Below are positions 53,055 to 62,194 of a stretch of 64,000 bases of DNA, piece by piece. The stretch's first letter is position 1; every line of letters begins with the position of its first letter. Below the pieces are notes generated by a model that was given only the letters and a program-made list of their open reading frames with translations, was not told where the DNA came from and ran no database searches. The stretch spans positions 1 to 64,000 of the forward strand of contig NZ_LXYG01000016.1 in assembly GCF_001650905.1 (NCBI RefSeq), given 5' to 3'. This stretch comes from Balneola sp. EhC07. Lineage in GTDB: Bacteria > Bacteroidota > Rhodothermia > Balneolales > Balneolaceae. The position numbers and the translations under genes were made by a program.

Positions 53055-55262
53055 ATGAAAAAAAGAATACAGCTTTTGCTTGGGGCAACTCTGATAGTTT
53101 TCATGGGATTTGGACAGGCTTTTGGGCAAATAACAATTGATGGAGTTTCAAATGAAGCCAATTATACGACTTTAGCTACTTATACAAGCGGGATGGATGG
53201 TTTTGGCTCAGGAAATAATATAGATGAAATAAATTTTTATGCTGATGGATCTTTTATTTACATCGGTATACCTGCAGATCTTGGTGGCAATGATAACGTT
53301 GTATTGTGGATGGACTTTTCTGGTTATGGAGGGCAACCAAAAGGTGGTTTTATTGGAGAAAGCGGAGAAACCGGAATATTTGGTACAGGAGGGTTTGATG
53401 GTGCAGCGATTGACATGGAAGCTGACTTTGCATTTGCTTTTAATGAAGGGAGCGGTGTTACAAACTTATATTTAGATGCAGCTCGTTACGGTTCATCCGG
53501 TATAATTTTTAAATCTAGTTTTGTTGGTCAAAGTGATCAATCTGGAACTTCAGCAAGTATACCAACCAGTAACATTTCAGATTTATTTGATTCTGGAACT
53601 ATAGATATGGCTTATTCTAATGCAGGGACATCGGGCGCAGGTATAGAATTAAAAATAGATATTTCAAATATACCAGGTGTAGATAGCACTCAAACAGTAA
53701 AACTTTTCGCCGCTATTGCCAGTAGCGGTGGTTTTATGTCTAATGAATTTATTCCCAGTGGGTCATATACTGGTGCTAATTTAGGTAATGATGGAGATGT
53801 TGGTAGCTTGACAGGAGATTACTTCACATCAGCAGAATTACTTCAACATAATGTTGAAATAACTGGTTCAGCAGGCTGGCGTTTACTTTCGCTTCCAATT
53901 ACAGGCGGTACCGTTGAAGATGTTTCTGATGACACCCCTGTGCAAGGCGTTACCGGAGGAGATAATTCAGGATCTGATGCAAACTTCATTATCTATGACG
54001 AAACCGGTGCGTTTGAACAACCAACCAATGTAAGTACTGCATGGGGAGATGGTTTAGGCTTCGGATTGTATTTCTTTGACAACACTACAGCGGGAAGCTC
54101 CGAATTACCGGTCACATTAGATGCATCAGGATCAGAACCTTCAAGTGATGTGGTTGTTGATCTATATAGCGGAGCTACAGGTAGATATACTTTAGTTGGA
54201 AACCCTTTTGCGGCAAATGTAGATCTGGCCAATGTATCAGCAAATATCGCGATTTCATCGAATGTCACATTTTGGGATAATACTGCTGGTTCATATACCT
54301 CGCAAAGTACTTCAGGTGGTTTGGTAATCAAGCCTTGGCAAGGTTATTGGGTGCAAACTGCAAACTCGACAAGTGGCGGGCAGCTAACTTTTGGAACATC
54401 TGATAAAACTAGTTCTGAAGCTGATACAACTCATTTCGATAAAGCAGTACCTAATTCAATGAAAGAGTTGAGCTTTACCATACAAAGCAGTTACAACACC
54501 GAGAAAAACTTGAAGATTCAGGTTGCGGATGATGCTTCTATGGAATGGGATAACTACGACCTTATAAAACTGGGATCGCTAATACCTCAGAATGCATCAG
54601 CAGCATTTGTTGGAACACTGGATGGTAAAACGGTTTTAAAAGGAATCGAAGCAATTCCAACTTCTTTAAACGAAGAGATCACACTTCCAATTCTTGTTGA
54701 TCTTACCGGTGAATCACAGACTCTTACTCTGGATTGGGATGGTCTGGATAAAATGCCGGATTCCTGGTCATTTATGCTACATGATTATGAAACAGGTATT
54801 TCGTACGATCTAGAATCTATTGAGAATTATGAATTCGATGTTATAATCAATGAGTCTCAAGAAAAAGTTAATCCACTTAGTGTAATAAATAATTCGATCG
54901 GAACGCCGATGCGGGCTAAGTCAGGATCAACTCCAAGATTTGGAATCACGATCACACCAAGCACATCAGTAAGTATTGATGATGAAATTGCTGCACCAAC
55001 AGAGTTTGAGTTAGGTCAGAACTATCCGAATCCATTTAACCCAACGACGAGTATCAATTATTCCGTGGGCGAAGCCGGTCCTGTGAATATTACCGTGTAT
55101 AACGTAATGGGACAGAAGGTAGCTGAACTACTCAATACGACGAAGAATGCAGGAAGTTATCAGGTAAGCTGGAACGCAACAGGCGTAGCAAGTGGAATTT
55201 ACTATTACCGCTTAACGGCTCCGGGCCAAGTTCTAACCAGACAAATGACATTAATTAAGTAA
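53055..55262 (+). CDS. T9SS-exported surface protein, probable glycan-binding
   Basis: The 735-residue protein has a signal peptide (LLLGATLIVFMGFGQAFGQ). An N-terminal beta domain (about 25-260; ITIDGVSNEANYTTLATY, FIYIGIPADLGGNDNVVLWM) has the look of CBM9/DOMON-like sugar-binding domains. A middle beta region (GWRLLSLPITGGTVED, GRYTLVGNPFAANVDL) is shared by many T9SS cargo proteins. The C-terminal tag is NYPNPFNPTTSINYS. No enzyme motif is seen. The perfect operator upstream ties it to the amylase unit. It may bind alpha-glucans at the surface; this is inferred from regulation and neighbours. Confidence 0.75.
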   Translation: MKKRIQLLLGATLIVFMGFGQAFGQITIDGVSNEANYTTLATYTSGMDGFGSGNNIDEINFYADGSFIYIGIPADLGGNDNVVLWMDFSGYGGQPKGGFIGESGETGIFGTGGFDGAAIDMEADFAFAFNEGSGVTNLYLDAARYGSSGIIFKSSFVGQSDQSGTSASIPTSNISDLFDSGTIDMAYSNAGTSGAGIELKIDISNIPGVDSTQTVKLFAAIASSGGFMSNEFIPSGSYTGANLGNDGDVGSLTGDYFTSAELLQHNVEITGSAGWRLLSLPITGGTVEDVSDDTPVQGVTGGDNSGSDANFIIYDETGAFEQPTNVSTAWGDGLGFGLYFFDNTTAGSSELPVTLDASGSEPSSDVVVDLYSGATGRYTLVGNPFAANVDLANVSANIAISSNVTFWDNTAGSYTSQSTSGGLVIKPWQGYWVQTANSTSGGQLTFGTSDKTSSEADTTHFDKAVPNSMKELSFTIQSSYNTEKNLKIQVADDASMEWDNYDLIKLGSLIPQNASAAFVGTLDGKTVLKGIEAIPTSLNEEITLPILVDLTGESQTLTLDWDGLDKMPDSWSFMLHDYETGISYDLESIENYEFDVIINESQEKVNPLSVINNSIGTPMRAKSGSTPRFGITITPSTSVSIDDEIAAPTEFELGQNYPNPFNPTTSINYSVGEAGPVNITVYNVMGQKVAELLNTTKNAGSYQVSWNATGVASGIYYYRLTAPGQVLTRQMTLIK

Positions 55263-55283
55263 TTAGCTGTTAGCGCACAGCGG

Positions 55284-55319
55284 TTAGCTTTTAGTGTTGT
55301 TAAAATCACTAAAAGCTAA
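55284..55319. repeat. Hairpin between the surface-protein and PID-CTERM genes
   Basis: Perfect 13-base arms TTAGCTTTTAGTG and CACTAAAAGCTAA around a 10-base loop, with weaker pairing beyond. No T-run follows, so it is probably a dispersed palindrome rather than a terminator. Confidence 0.7.
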
Positions 55320-55354
55320 TGGCTGACAGCTGATAGCCTCAAAGCTATATCACT

Positions 55355-55552
55355 ATGAAAAATTTATTACTCGTTTTACTCACAATCACAATCGCATTAA
55401 TACTAACCTCACTTGCTATGGCGCAACCGGGCTTACCGGGCAATCCAGCTCAGGCTCCCATTGACGGCGGTCTAGGCTTGCTTGCAGCTGCAGGCGGAGC
55501 GTATGCTTACAAAAAGCTTAAAGGCCGTAACAGCGAAAGCGAAGACGTATAA
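55355..55552 (+). CDS. PID-CTERM sorting-signal mini-protein
   Basis: The 65-residue protein has a signal peptide (LLLVLLTITIALILTSLAMA) and then only QPGLPGNPAQAPIDGGLGLL, a second hydrophobic stretch AAAGGAYAYKKLK and a charged tail. APIDGG followed by a glycine/alanine helix and basic residues is the PID-CTERM sorting signal, a PEP-CTERM analogue in Bacteroidota. Almost nothing remains of a mature domain, so the protein may be a tiny membrane-tethered peptide. It stands alone behind the glucan locus. No matching sorting enzyme is in the window. Confidence 0.75.
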   Translation: MKNLLLVLLTITIALILTSLAMAQPGLPGNPAQAPIDGGLGLLAAAGGAYAYKKLKGRNSESEDV

Positions 55553-55559
55553 ACAAGAT

Positions 55560-56775
55560 CATGCTCATTCACGAGCGTAGCGAAGTGATCTCCGAATCAC
55601 TGCCCAATTTTTTAGCAGGGCAGATATTCACTGATTTACAACTGGTTCCGATGCTCTGCGTCGGAACCTTTTTTTTTGTTTGGGAATCTGTGGTTGTAGC
55701 CGTTCGGACTAAAGTCCTCTCTGGTGAACTTGATTGGGATCGTTGGTGGTGAGTTAGATTTACTCAGGTACACCAGCAAGGATTTCAATCCGCAGCGATT
55801 GAGGGAAGGTAATTACATAAACCGCAGAACCTGAAGGATCTGCTTGTTTAAAATCACGCAGCGAAATGTATGCTAGAAGGGCGTTCACGCCCGGCGGTAG
55901 GCAATAAATCAACATCCAATACTGAACATCCAATGTCCATTGTCGCTCATGTGACGTTCGTAACTGGATGTTGGGTGTTCCTTGTTCAACGTTGGATATT
56001 GAGTTAATTGATTTCAAGAGAGTCCTCTCTGGTGAACTTGATTGGGAATGTTCAATGTGATTTAGATTTTCTCAGGTACACCAGCCAGGGATTTTTCCCG
56101 CCGCGGTTGAGGGCAGGTAAATTGTAAGCCACAGAACCTGAAGGATCTGCTGGTTTAAAATCACGCAACGAAATGTAGGGCGTTCACGCCCGGCGGACGG
56201 GGTGGGTTAGAAATAGAGCCCGGAAGCCCAGAAAAAACTACCAGCCTTCACAAAGATCCCGAAACAAGTTCGGGATGACCCTATATATTTTACTGTTTAA
56301 AAACTGTTAACGAATTACCTGACATCTATAAGGATGACCTTCACATAGTGATCATTTAGAAAAAAGAAGCTTCGAACATAAGCTAGCATGGGCTTCAGCC
56401 CTGCGGGGATTAAGATGAGGAATTCTAATCACGAAAAGAATCCTTACATCCGTTCGGACTTTAATCCGCCGCGAATGAAAGCGGGTAATTACATAAACCG
56501 CAGAACCTGAAGGATCTGCTTGCTTAAAATCACTCAACGAAATTTATGCTAGAAGGGCGTTCACGCCCGGCGGACGGGCAGTAATTCAACATCCAATATT
56601 GAACATTCAATTTCCATTGTTACTCATGTGACGTTCGTAACTGGATGTTGGGTGTTCCTTGTTCAACGTTGGATATTGGGTTAATTAATTTCAAAAACGT
56701 CATCCATAAGCTAGCATGAGCTTCAGCCCTGCGGGTGTGTGGACGGGAATTAACTATGAAATAAGAATCTGGGAA
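55560..56775 (-). repeat. Mosaic palindromic-repeat block 5, reversed (no gene)
   Basis: The same modules as blocks 1-4, here reading on the minus strand. They include AGTCCTCTCTGGTGAACTTG with TTTACTCAGG (55710-55800), GAACCTGAAGGATCTGCTTG with GGGCGTTCACGCCC (55822-55895), the AACATC..GATGTT module (55910-56000), a second copy of the first two (56020-56195), TCCCGAAACAAGTTCGGGAT (56250-56275), GGGCTTCAGCCCT (about 56390), and a third GGGCGTTCACGCCC (about 56555) with a further AACATC module (56585-56680). A fragment GAGCGTAGCGAAGTGATCTC (55574-55593) also occurs at the hsdM-hsdS junction. Confidence 0.8.
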
Positions 56776-56783
56776 ATTACCCG

Positions 56784-59700
56784 TCAGGCAGCGTCTTCTA
56801 CATCGTCCATTTTAACACCAACGAGTCTGCTTACACCGGTTTCAGGCATAGTAACTCCGTACATCATTTCGGCTTTACTCATGGTCTTTTTGTTATGAGT
56901 GATAATGATGAACTGGGTGTCATTGCTAAAGCTTTTGATCATTTGAGCAAAGCGTTCGATATTGGCATCATCAAGGGGTGCATCAACCTCATCTAGTACA
57001 CAGAAAGGCGATGGTTTAACCAGATAAATCGCAAACAGCAAAGCAATAGCGGTTAACGTTTTTTCTCCACCGGAAAGCTGAGATATTCCCGATGGGCGTT
57101 TACCACGGGGTTGGGCCAGAATTTCAATTTTGGCTTCCAGCGGATCTTCCACGTTCTTTTCAATGATCAGGTCACAGTTGTCATCTTCAAAGAAAAGGGT
57201 TTTAAAAACTTCCTGAAAGTTGGTCCGGATCTTTTCAAAAGTAGTATTAAAGCGCTCTGTGGCAGTATCGTTTATTTCAGCGATGGTTTCCAAAAGCTGC
57301 TTTTCAGCTTTGTTGAGGTCGTCTATTTGCTCTTCATAGAAATCCAGACGCTCTTTTTCTTCCTTGTACTCGTCTATGGCAAGCGCGTTAACTTCACCGA
57401 TGTTATTCAGTTTTTGACGAAGCCATCCTATTCGTTGTTTAACTTCATCGGTCGACATATCCTCCGGCATCTCACCTTCAACCTGCTTCATCAGAATACC
57501 ATACGTTTCCCAAATATGATCCGTCAAAGCCTGGCTTTGGATTTCCATCTTTTCCTTAGCCATAGCAAGGTGATGAACGAGTTCCATGTTCACCTCTTTT
57601 CGCCGACGAACTTCTTTCAGTTCTTTTTCAAATTCATTGATCTTACCACGCTGGATGCTGGCAGCTTCTTCTGCTTTTTTAAGAGCTTCATCTGCTTCAA
57701 CTTTCAACTCCTGGTTGTCAGAAAGCTCCTGTTCCAGTGATGTAATTTGCTGGCTATAGCTTTCAATCCGGGCTTTACTCTCTTCAGTCAGTTTAGTTCT
57801 GTTCTCAATTCTGGACTGAACACTGTTTATTCCGGTTTCAGCTCTGCGTACATCCCGCTCATGATTTTCAACTTTATTTTTCAGATCTTGATGTTGAAGT
57901 TGAGCATCATTATATCGGGTCTGTGCAATGCTTCTGTCCTCTTCAAGCGACTCCAAAAGATCTTTCTTCTGATTCTGCTTTTCGTCCAGTTCCAACATTT
58001 TGCTTTGTAGCTCTTTCTGCTTTGGCTGAATGGAATCCAGTTCTTCCTGAGCAGACCCCTCGTTTGTTTTCAGATGATCTTTTCTGTTAACAAGTTCACC
58101 AATATTCTTTTGATACACCTGAACTTTCGAACTCAGACTATGCTGCTGTTGCTCAAGCCGACGAACTTCCTGCTCTTTTTCTTTCAGATTCTGACTCAGG
58201 TTTGCGACGTCCAGCTTTTCATATTTCTCAACGATCTGCTTTAAGTAATCTTCCAGCTTGGTGATCTCTTTTGAAGTCTGAGCTTTTTCCTTTTCAAGCT
58301 TTTCGATCTTATCCTTTAACCCAACTCTTATCCCTGCATTTTTACTCTTACTACCGCTTTGAAAGAATCCGGATCTTGTGACCACTTCTCCGTCGTAGGT
58401 AACGCCAATGGAAGAGGAGTTTTTAATACCGGAATAGGCCTCTTCCACAGAGTCTGCGATCAACACATTTCCAAGTAATAGCTGTTTAAGCGCGGAATAT
58501 TCTCTTTTGGATTTAACCTGATCGAACAAGCTCCCATCCTGAACTTCGTAAGTAGCAGCCAGCTGATCCAGAGGTATAAAAGTGGCACGACCTTTTTTGT
58601 TCTCTTTCAGAATTTTAGCAGCTCGCTGCGCTTCATCAAGAGTTTTGATCACAACATAATTCAGAACATCGCCCAAAGCTGCTTCCAGAGCAACGGCATG
58701 CTTTTCATCGGTATCAAAAATTTCAGAAACAGTAGTCAGGTCTTTGAACTCAAACCGATGTTTATCTATCAGGTATTTTACACTGCTTGGGAAAGCTTCA
58801 TTTGAATTTGCAAGTTCATTCATCAGATTGATCTCAGATTCCAGAGAAGCATTTTTGCTTTGCAGAGTCCTTAGTTCATCTTTGATCTCATTCTGCTTTT
58901 CCGCAAAGCTTTCTCTTTTTTCCCTGGCGCTTTCCAATTCTACTTCAAGCTCGTCACGTTCTTCCGTTAGGGAATCAAGCTTGCCTTCGATCAGTTTCTG
59001 TTCGCCATTCAGGTTGTCAACTTCATCATTAAGATCCACGATCTCATCATCGATCCGCTCCAGATCCCCTTCGGTATTTTCCAGTCGGGATTCGATCTTA
59101 ATTCGTTTTGTCTGAAGTTGATTTAATTCGTTGTTGGCTTCACTCAGCTGAACTTCAATTTCGTACAACTCGTGTCGTTCACGGTTATATTGCTGCTGAA
59201 TTTGGGAATACTGTTTCTTTGATTCTTCCAGCGTATTAGAAGATTTTTCCAGATCGTCATCAAAAGATTCCAGCTTACTTCTGCTGTTTGAAAGCAAGTC
59301 CATCAACTCTTTTAAGTCGATCTCACCCTGCTCAATATCTTTAGAATATTCTTTGATCACCTTTTCTTCGTTCTGAATTTTTTCTTTGGTGATCCTGAGG
59401 GAGGTATCCGCTTCCCTGATAGCATTATGCAACTGGCTTACACGACGTTGAGCTTCTGCTTGCTGTCTTTCTTTTTCCTGAAGATTAGAACGAGCTTTTT
59501 CATCAGAGGACTCAAACTCTTCGGCTGCTGCCGTAATTTCCTTCTTTTCTTTTTCAGCGTTATTGATACGTTCCTGAAGAGGTTCCAGCTCTTCTTTTAT
59601 TTTATTGAACTCGTGAAGAGTAAATCCTTTATCAAGAGATTCGAGTTCTACTTTATACTTCTTGGCTTTTTCTGCTTTCTCAGCTTGAATTTCCAGAGAA

Positions 59701-60308
59701 CGTGCTTTTTTCCGAAGCTCGATCAAAAGGTCATCTACACGCTGAAGATCTTTTCTGGTTTCATCAAGTTTTCTGAGTGTTCGCTTTCGCTGATCTTTAT
59801 AGCGGGTAACTCCGGCAGCCTCTTCAAACAAACGACGACGATCGTTGTTCTTATCATTCAGAATTTCTTCTACCATTTTAAGCTCGATTACAGAATAAGC
59901 ATCCGAGCCCATTCCGGTATCCATGAAAAGCTCCATGATATCTTTTAAGCGGCAGGAAGTGTTGTTGATCAGATATTCGCTGTCACCCGAGCGATACAGG
60001 CGTCGAGTAATAGTTACTTCGCTGTATTCAATGGGAAGTATGCCTTTGTCATTAACAAAAGTCAGAGAGACCTCGGCCATTCCCAGAGCTTTCTTTTTAG
60101 CCGTCCCGTTAAAAATGACATTGCTCATTGCGGAAGAACGGAGCAGCGAAGGGCGTTGCTCACCAAGCACCCATCTTAAAGCATCAACGATATTGGATTT
60201 ACCGCAACCATTTGGTCCTACGATGGATGTTATTCCGCTGTCAAAGCCCACTTTAGTTTTGTGAGCAAAGCTTTTAAATCCCTGTAAGTTTAGTTCGGAT
60301 ATATACAT
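56784..60308 (-). CDS. smc: Chromosome segregation SMC ATPase
   Basis: 1174 residues. Walker A is GPNGCGKSNIVDALRWVLGE in the N-terminal head; two very long coiled coils flank a hinge (about 500-670; VSEIFDTDEKHAVALEAALG, GVTYDGEVVTRSGFFQSGSK). The C-terminal head has the signature LSGGEKTLTAIALLFAIY and Walker B PFCVLDEVDAPLDDAN. The length and layout match bacterial SMC. It forms the ring that compacts and segregates chromosomes. It follows frr on the same strand after 103 bases that contain a nested inverted repeat. Its 3' end abuts repeat block 5. Confidence 0.96.
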   Translation of the reverse strand: MYISELNLQGFKSFAHKTKVGFDSGITSIVGPNGCGKSNIVDALRWVLGEQRPSLLRSSAMSNVIFNGTAKKKALGMAEVSLTFVNDKGILPIEYSEVTITRRLYRSGDSEYLINNTSCRLKDIMELFMDTGMGSDAYSVIELKMVEEILNDKNNDRRRLFEEAAGVTRYKDQRKRTLRKLDETRKDLQRVDDLLIELRKKARSLEIQAEKAEKAKKYKVELESLDKGFTLHEFNKIKEELEPLQERINNAEKEKKEITAAAEEFESSDEKARSNLQEKERQQAEAQRRVSQLHNAIREADTSLRITKEKIQNEEKVIKEYSKDIEQGEIDLKELMDLLSNSRSKLESFDDDLEKSSNTLEESKKQYSQIQQQYNRERHELYEIEVQLSEANNELNQLQTKRIKIESRLENTEGDLERIDDEIVDLNDEVDNLNGEQKLIEGKLDSLTEERDELEVELESAREKRESFAEKQNEIKDELRTLQSKNASLESEINLMNELANSNEAFPSSVKYLIDKHRFEFKDLTTVSEIFDTDEKHAVALEAALGDVLNYVVIKTLDEAQRAAKILKENKKGRATFIPLDQLAATYEVQDGSLFDQVKSKREYSALKQLLLGNVLIADSVEEAYSGIKNSSSIGVTYDGEVVTRSGFFQSGSKSKNAGIRVGLKDKIEKLEKEKAQTSKEITKLEDYLKQIVEKYEKLDVANLSQNLKEKEQEVRRLEQQQHSLSSKVQVYQKNIGELVNRKDHLKTNEGSAQEELDSIQPKQKELQSKMLELDEKQNQKKDLLESLEEDRSIAQTRYNDAQLQHQDLKNKVENHERDVRRAETGINSVQSRIENRTKLTEESKARIESYSQQITSLEQELSDNQELKVEADEALKKAEEAASIQRGKINEFEKELKEVRRRKEVNMELVHHLAMAKEKMEIQSQALTDHIWETYGILMKQVEGEMPEDMSTDEVKQRIGWLRQKLNNIGEVNALAIDEYKEEKERLDFYEEQIDDLNKAEKQLLETIAEINDTATERFNTTFEKIRTNFQEVFKTLFFEDDNCDLIIEKNVEDPLEAKIEILAQPRGKRPSGISQLSGGEKTLTAIALLFAIYLVKPSPFCVLDEVDAPLDDANIERFAQMIKSFSNDTQFIIITHNKKTMSKAEMMYGVTMPETGVSRLVGVKMDDVEDAA

Positions 60309-60329
60309 TTAGATCAAAATCACAAAACT

Positions 60330-60397
60330 CAAATTTCAAAATACAATTCTATAATTGTAATTTTGAACATTGTTTGTTGTGTATTATTTGAAATTTG
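60330..60397. repeat. Nested inverted repeat between frr and smc
   Basis: Outer arms CAAATTTCAAA (60330-60340) and TTTGAAATTTG (60387-60397) are perfect. An inner pair AAAATACAATT (60338-60348) and AATTGTAATTTT (60353-60364) forms a second stem. It could fold as a branched or alternative hairpin in the frr-smc spacer. Confidence 0.65.
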
Positions 60398-60411
60398 TGC
60401 TTTGTAGTTGA

Positions 60412-60981
60412 TTAGACAGTCATGATTTCACTTTCTTTTTGGGAAAGATAATCATCTACTTTTTTGATGTTACTGTCTGTAATTTTTTGGACCTCGTCCT
60501 CGGCTTCAAACTTAGAATCTTCCGGTAGGGAATCAGCTTCAACAGCTTTTTTAACTTCATCGTTAGCTTCTCTTCGGGAATTTCTGATACTGATCCTTGC
60601 TTGCTCGGCTTTGTCTCGTGCAACCTTTACTAACTCCGTTCTTCTTTCTTCGGTAAGTATTGGCAAAGGTATTCTGATAAAATCACCGTCATTCATAGGA
60701 TTAAGTCCTAAACCGGCAGCCATTATAGCTTTTTCGATATCCTGAAGTGAAGATTTATCATACGGAGAAACCATAAGCATTCTCGGTTCCGGAACAGTGA
60801 TATTTGCCAATTGTTGAAGAGGAGTTTGTGAGCCGTAATACTCAACTTTCACGCCCTCAACCAAAGCAGGATTAGCTTTCCCTGCACGGATATGAGAGAA
60901 CTCTTTTTTCAAAAATGAAAAAGCTTCGTCCATTTTTAAATCTGCTTCATCAATAATGTCTTGTAATTCCTCTGGGATCAT
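60412..60981 (-). CDS. frr: Ribosome recycling factor
   Basis: The 189-residue protein has the usual length and sequence of RRF: MDEAFSFLKKEFSHIRAGKA, PALVEGVKVEYYGSQTPLQQ, NITVPEPRMLMVSPYDKS, GLNPMNDGDFIRIPLPILTE and RRTELVKVARDKAEQARISI. With EF-G it splits post-termination ribosomes. It precedes smc in the same direction. A terminator at 61057-61094 separates it from the gene upstream, so it has its own promoter in the roughly 75 bases before its ATG. Confidence 0.96.
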   Translation of the reverse strand: MIPEELQDIIDEADLKMDEAFSFLKKEFSHIRAGKANPALVEGVKVEYYGSQTPLQQLANITVPEPRMLMVSPYDKSSLQDIEKAIMAAGLGLNPMNDGDFIRIPLPILTEERRTELVKVARDKAEQARISIRNSRREANDEVKKAVEADSLPEDSKFEAEDEVQKITDSNIKKVDDYLSQKESEIMTV

Positions 60982-61056
60982 ATCAAAATGTCTGGTTGAA
61001 TATTATTAAGCCTGTTTAGCTTTGCGAAGTTACTAAAACTCATGGTTATTTATTAA

Positions 61057-61094
61057 CAAAAAAAAGCCCCTCCGAAATCAATCAGAAAGGGCTT
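61057..61094 (-). terminator. Terminator behind the DUF4402 gene
   Basis: Read on the minus strand, arms AAGCCC and GGGCTT enclose a loop of about 19 bases and run into eight or more T. It lies 21 bases after the stop at 61115 and upstream of frr. Confidence 0.65.
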
Positions 61095-61114
61095 GGGGTA
61101 CAAAGGGGTAAATT

Positions 61115-61513
61115 TTATAAATAAACGATAGTAGTTGTCACTGTACCGGTATACCGGCCGGCAAGTTTTTTATTTTCAGGTAGTGATCCGCTTATTGAAA
61201 CCAAGCTTGTTCCGGAGCTAGTATCAGAAGTAATAAGGCTGTCTGTTTCGATTTGAAATGTTTCTCCGAGTGAGTTTGTAAGCATCGAATTTTCATCAAC
61301 AGAGATAAAGACATCAGAACGAGGGGCAGTAGTAATAATAATTTCACCATCATGAATGGAAGATGCACGGTCAGTTAAATAGAGGTCAGAAATTTTTTCT
61401 GCATTAACGCCGCTGATTACCTTAACCGAAACAGTCATTATAGTGGTCTCCTGAGCGCGTAGACCAAGAGACAAAAACAGCATTAAGGGTAATAAAAAGA
61501 AGATTTTTTTCAT
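61115..61513 (-). CDS. Secreted DUF4402-like protein
   Basis: The 132-residue protein has a signal peptide (MKKIFFLLPLMLFLSLGLRA). The mature part is all beta. It has GEIIITTAPRSDVFISVDEN in the middle and ends in LAGRYTGTVTTTIVYL, the closing strand pattern (GxYxGxxxVTVxY) of DUF4402 proteins. Such proteins are periplasmic or surface-exposed, often pilin-like, with no established function. It is a single-gene unit with its own terminator. Confidence 0.65.
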   Translation of the reverse strand: MKKIFFLLPLMLFLSLGLRAQETTIMTVSVKVISGVNAEKISDLYLTDRASSIHDGEIIITTAPRSDVFISVDENSMLTNSLGETFQIETDSLITSDTSSGTSLVSISGSLPENKKLAGRYTGTVTTTIVYL

Positions 61514-61602
61514 TCGACAGTGATTGTTGAATCACTTATCGACAAATATTAGAAAATTTTAATATTAATTTTCTTTAATTTAAATAATGCGCTTGGAATT
61601 GC

Positions 61603-62100
61603 TTAAAGGCCGATTAGTTTTTTAAACCAAAGCTTTTTAGCTTTTTTTCTTAATGTCATAAGTTTTTCCCGTGATACAGATGCATTATTGAAATCAATGT
61701 GAAGAGCTTCAATTGTTTTATCGGGTTCTTTTACTCCCAATTTATTTAGAAAAGTAAAAAATCCGGCCCTTGTGTAATTCTTTCTGTTGTCATTAAGAAG
61801 GTTTAGCAAGTATTCCCATTTTTCAGGGCTTAGAGAATACTCAATTCCAAGGCCTTCTGCATCAGCAAGGTTCCCGCTGTTTAAGCAAAGTTCGAGTTGG
61901 TGTTCCAAGTTAGAAGGAAGAGGCTCGGGTCGTAATAACTTAGGACTATTTGATTTTTTTTTACCATATGGGAAAAAGCTTTTCCACAATTCTCCTGATT
62001 GTGGATCGTGATAATAAACCTCGAAAGTTTTGTCATTTTTTCGAAGGGGAATCATTTGATTGATTCTTTTCACTTGCTGATGATAATCTAAAACATACAT
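61603..62100 (-). CDS. Hypothetical cytoplasmic protein
   Basis: The 165-residue protein has no signal or membrane segment. It is basic, and the first half has VYYHDPQSGELWKSFFPYGK. The second half is helical (EHQLELCLNSGNLADAEGLG, KWEYLLNLLNDNRKNYTRAG) and ends in a lysine-rich tail (LRKKAKKLWFKKL). I do not recognise a family. Length, codon use like its neighbours and isolation from overlapping frames support a real gene. Confidence 0.55.
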   Translation of the reverse strand: MYVLDYHQQVKRINQMIPLRKNDKTFEVYYHDPQSGELWKSFFPYGKKKSNSPKLLRPEPLPSNLEHQLELCLNSGNLADAEGLGIEYSLSPEKWEYLLNLLNDNRKNYTRAGFFTFLNKLGVKEPDKTIEALHIDFNNASVSREKLMTLRKKAKKLWFKKLIGL

Positions 62101-62194
62101 AGGATTTCCTTTTTTTATTTATATCAAAAAGGAGTCAAAAAGTTCCCTGCACAGAGCTAAGGAATTGAAGGCTTGAAAGATAGAATCGAGTTAT

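Noticed and set aside
55284-55319. A terminator of the surface-protein gene at 53055
   Set aside because: The stem is long and perfect but has no T-run on either side; a dispersed palindrome fits better.
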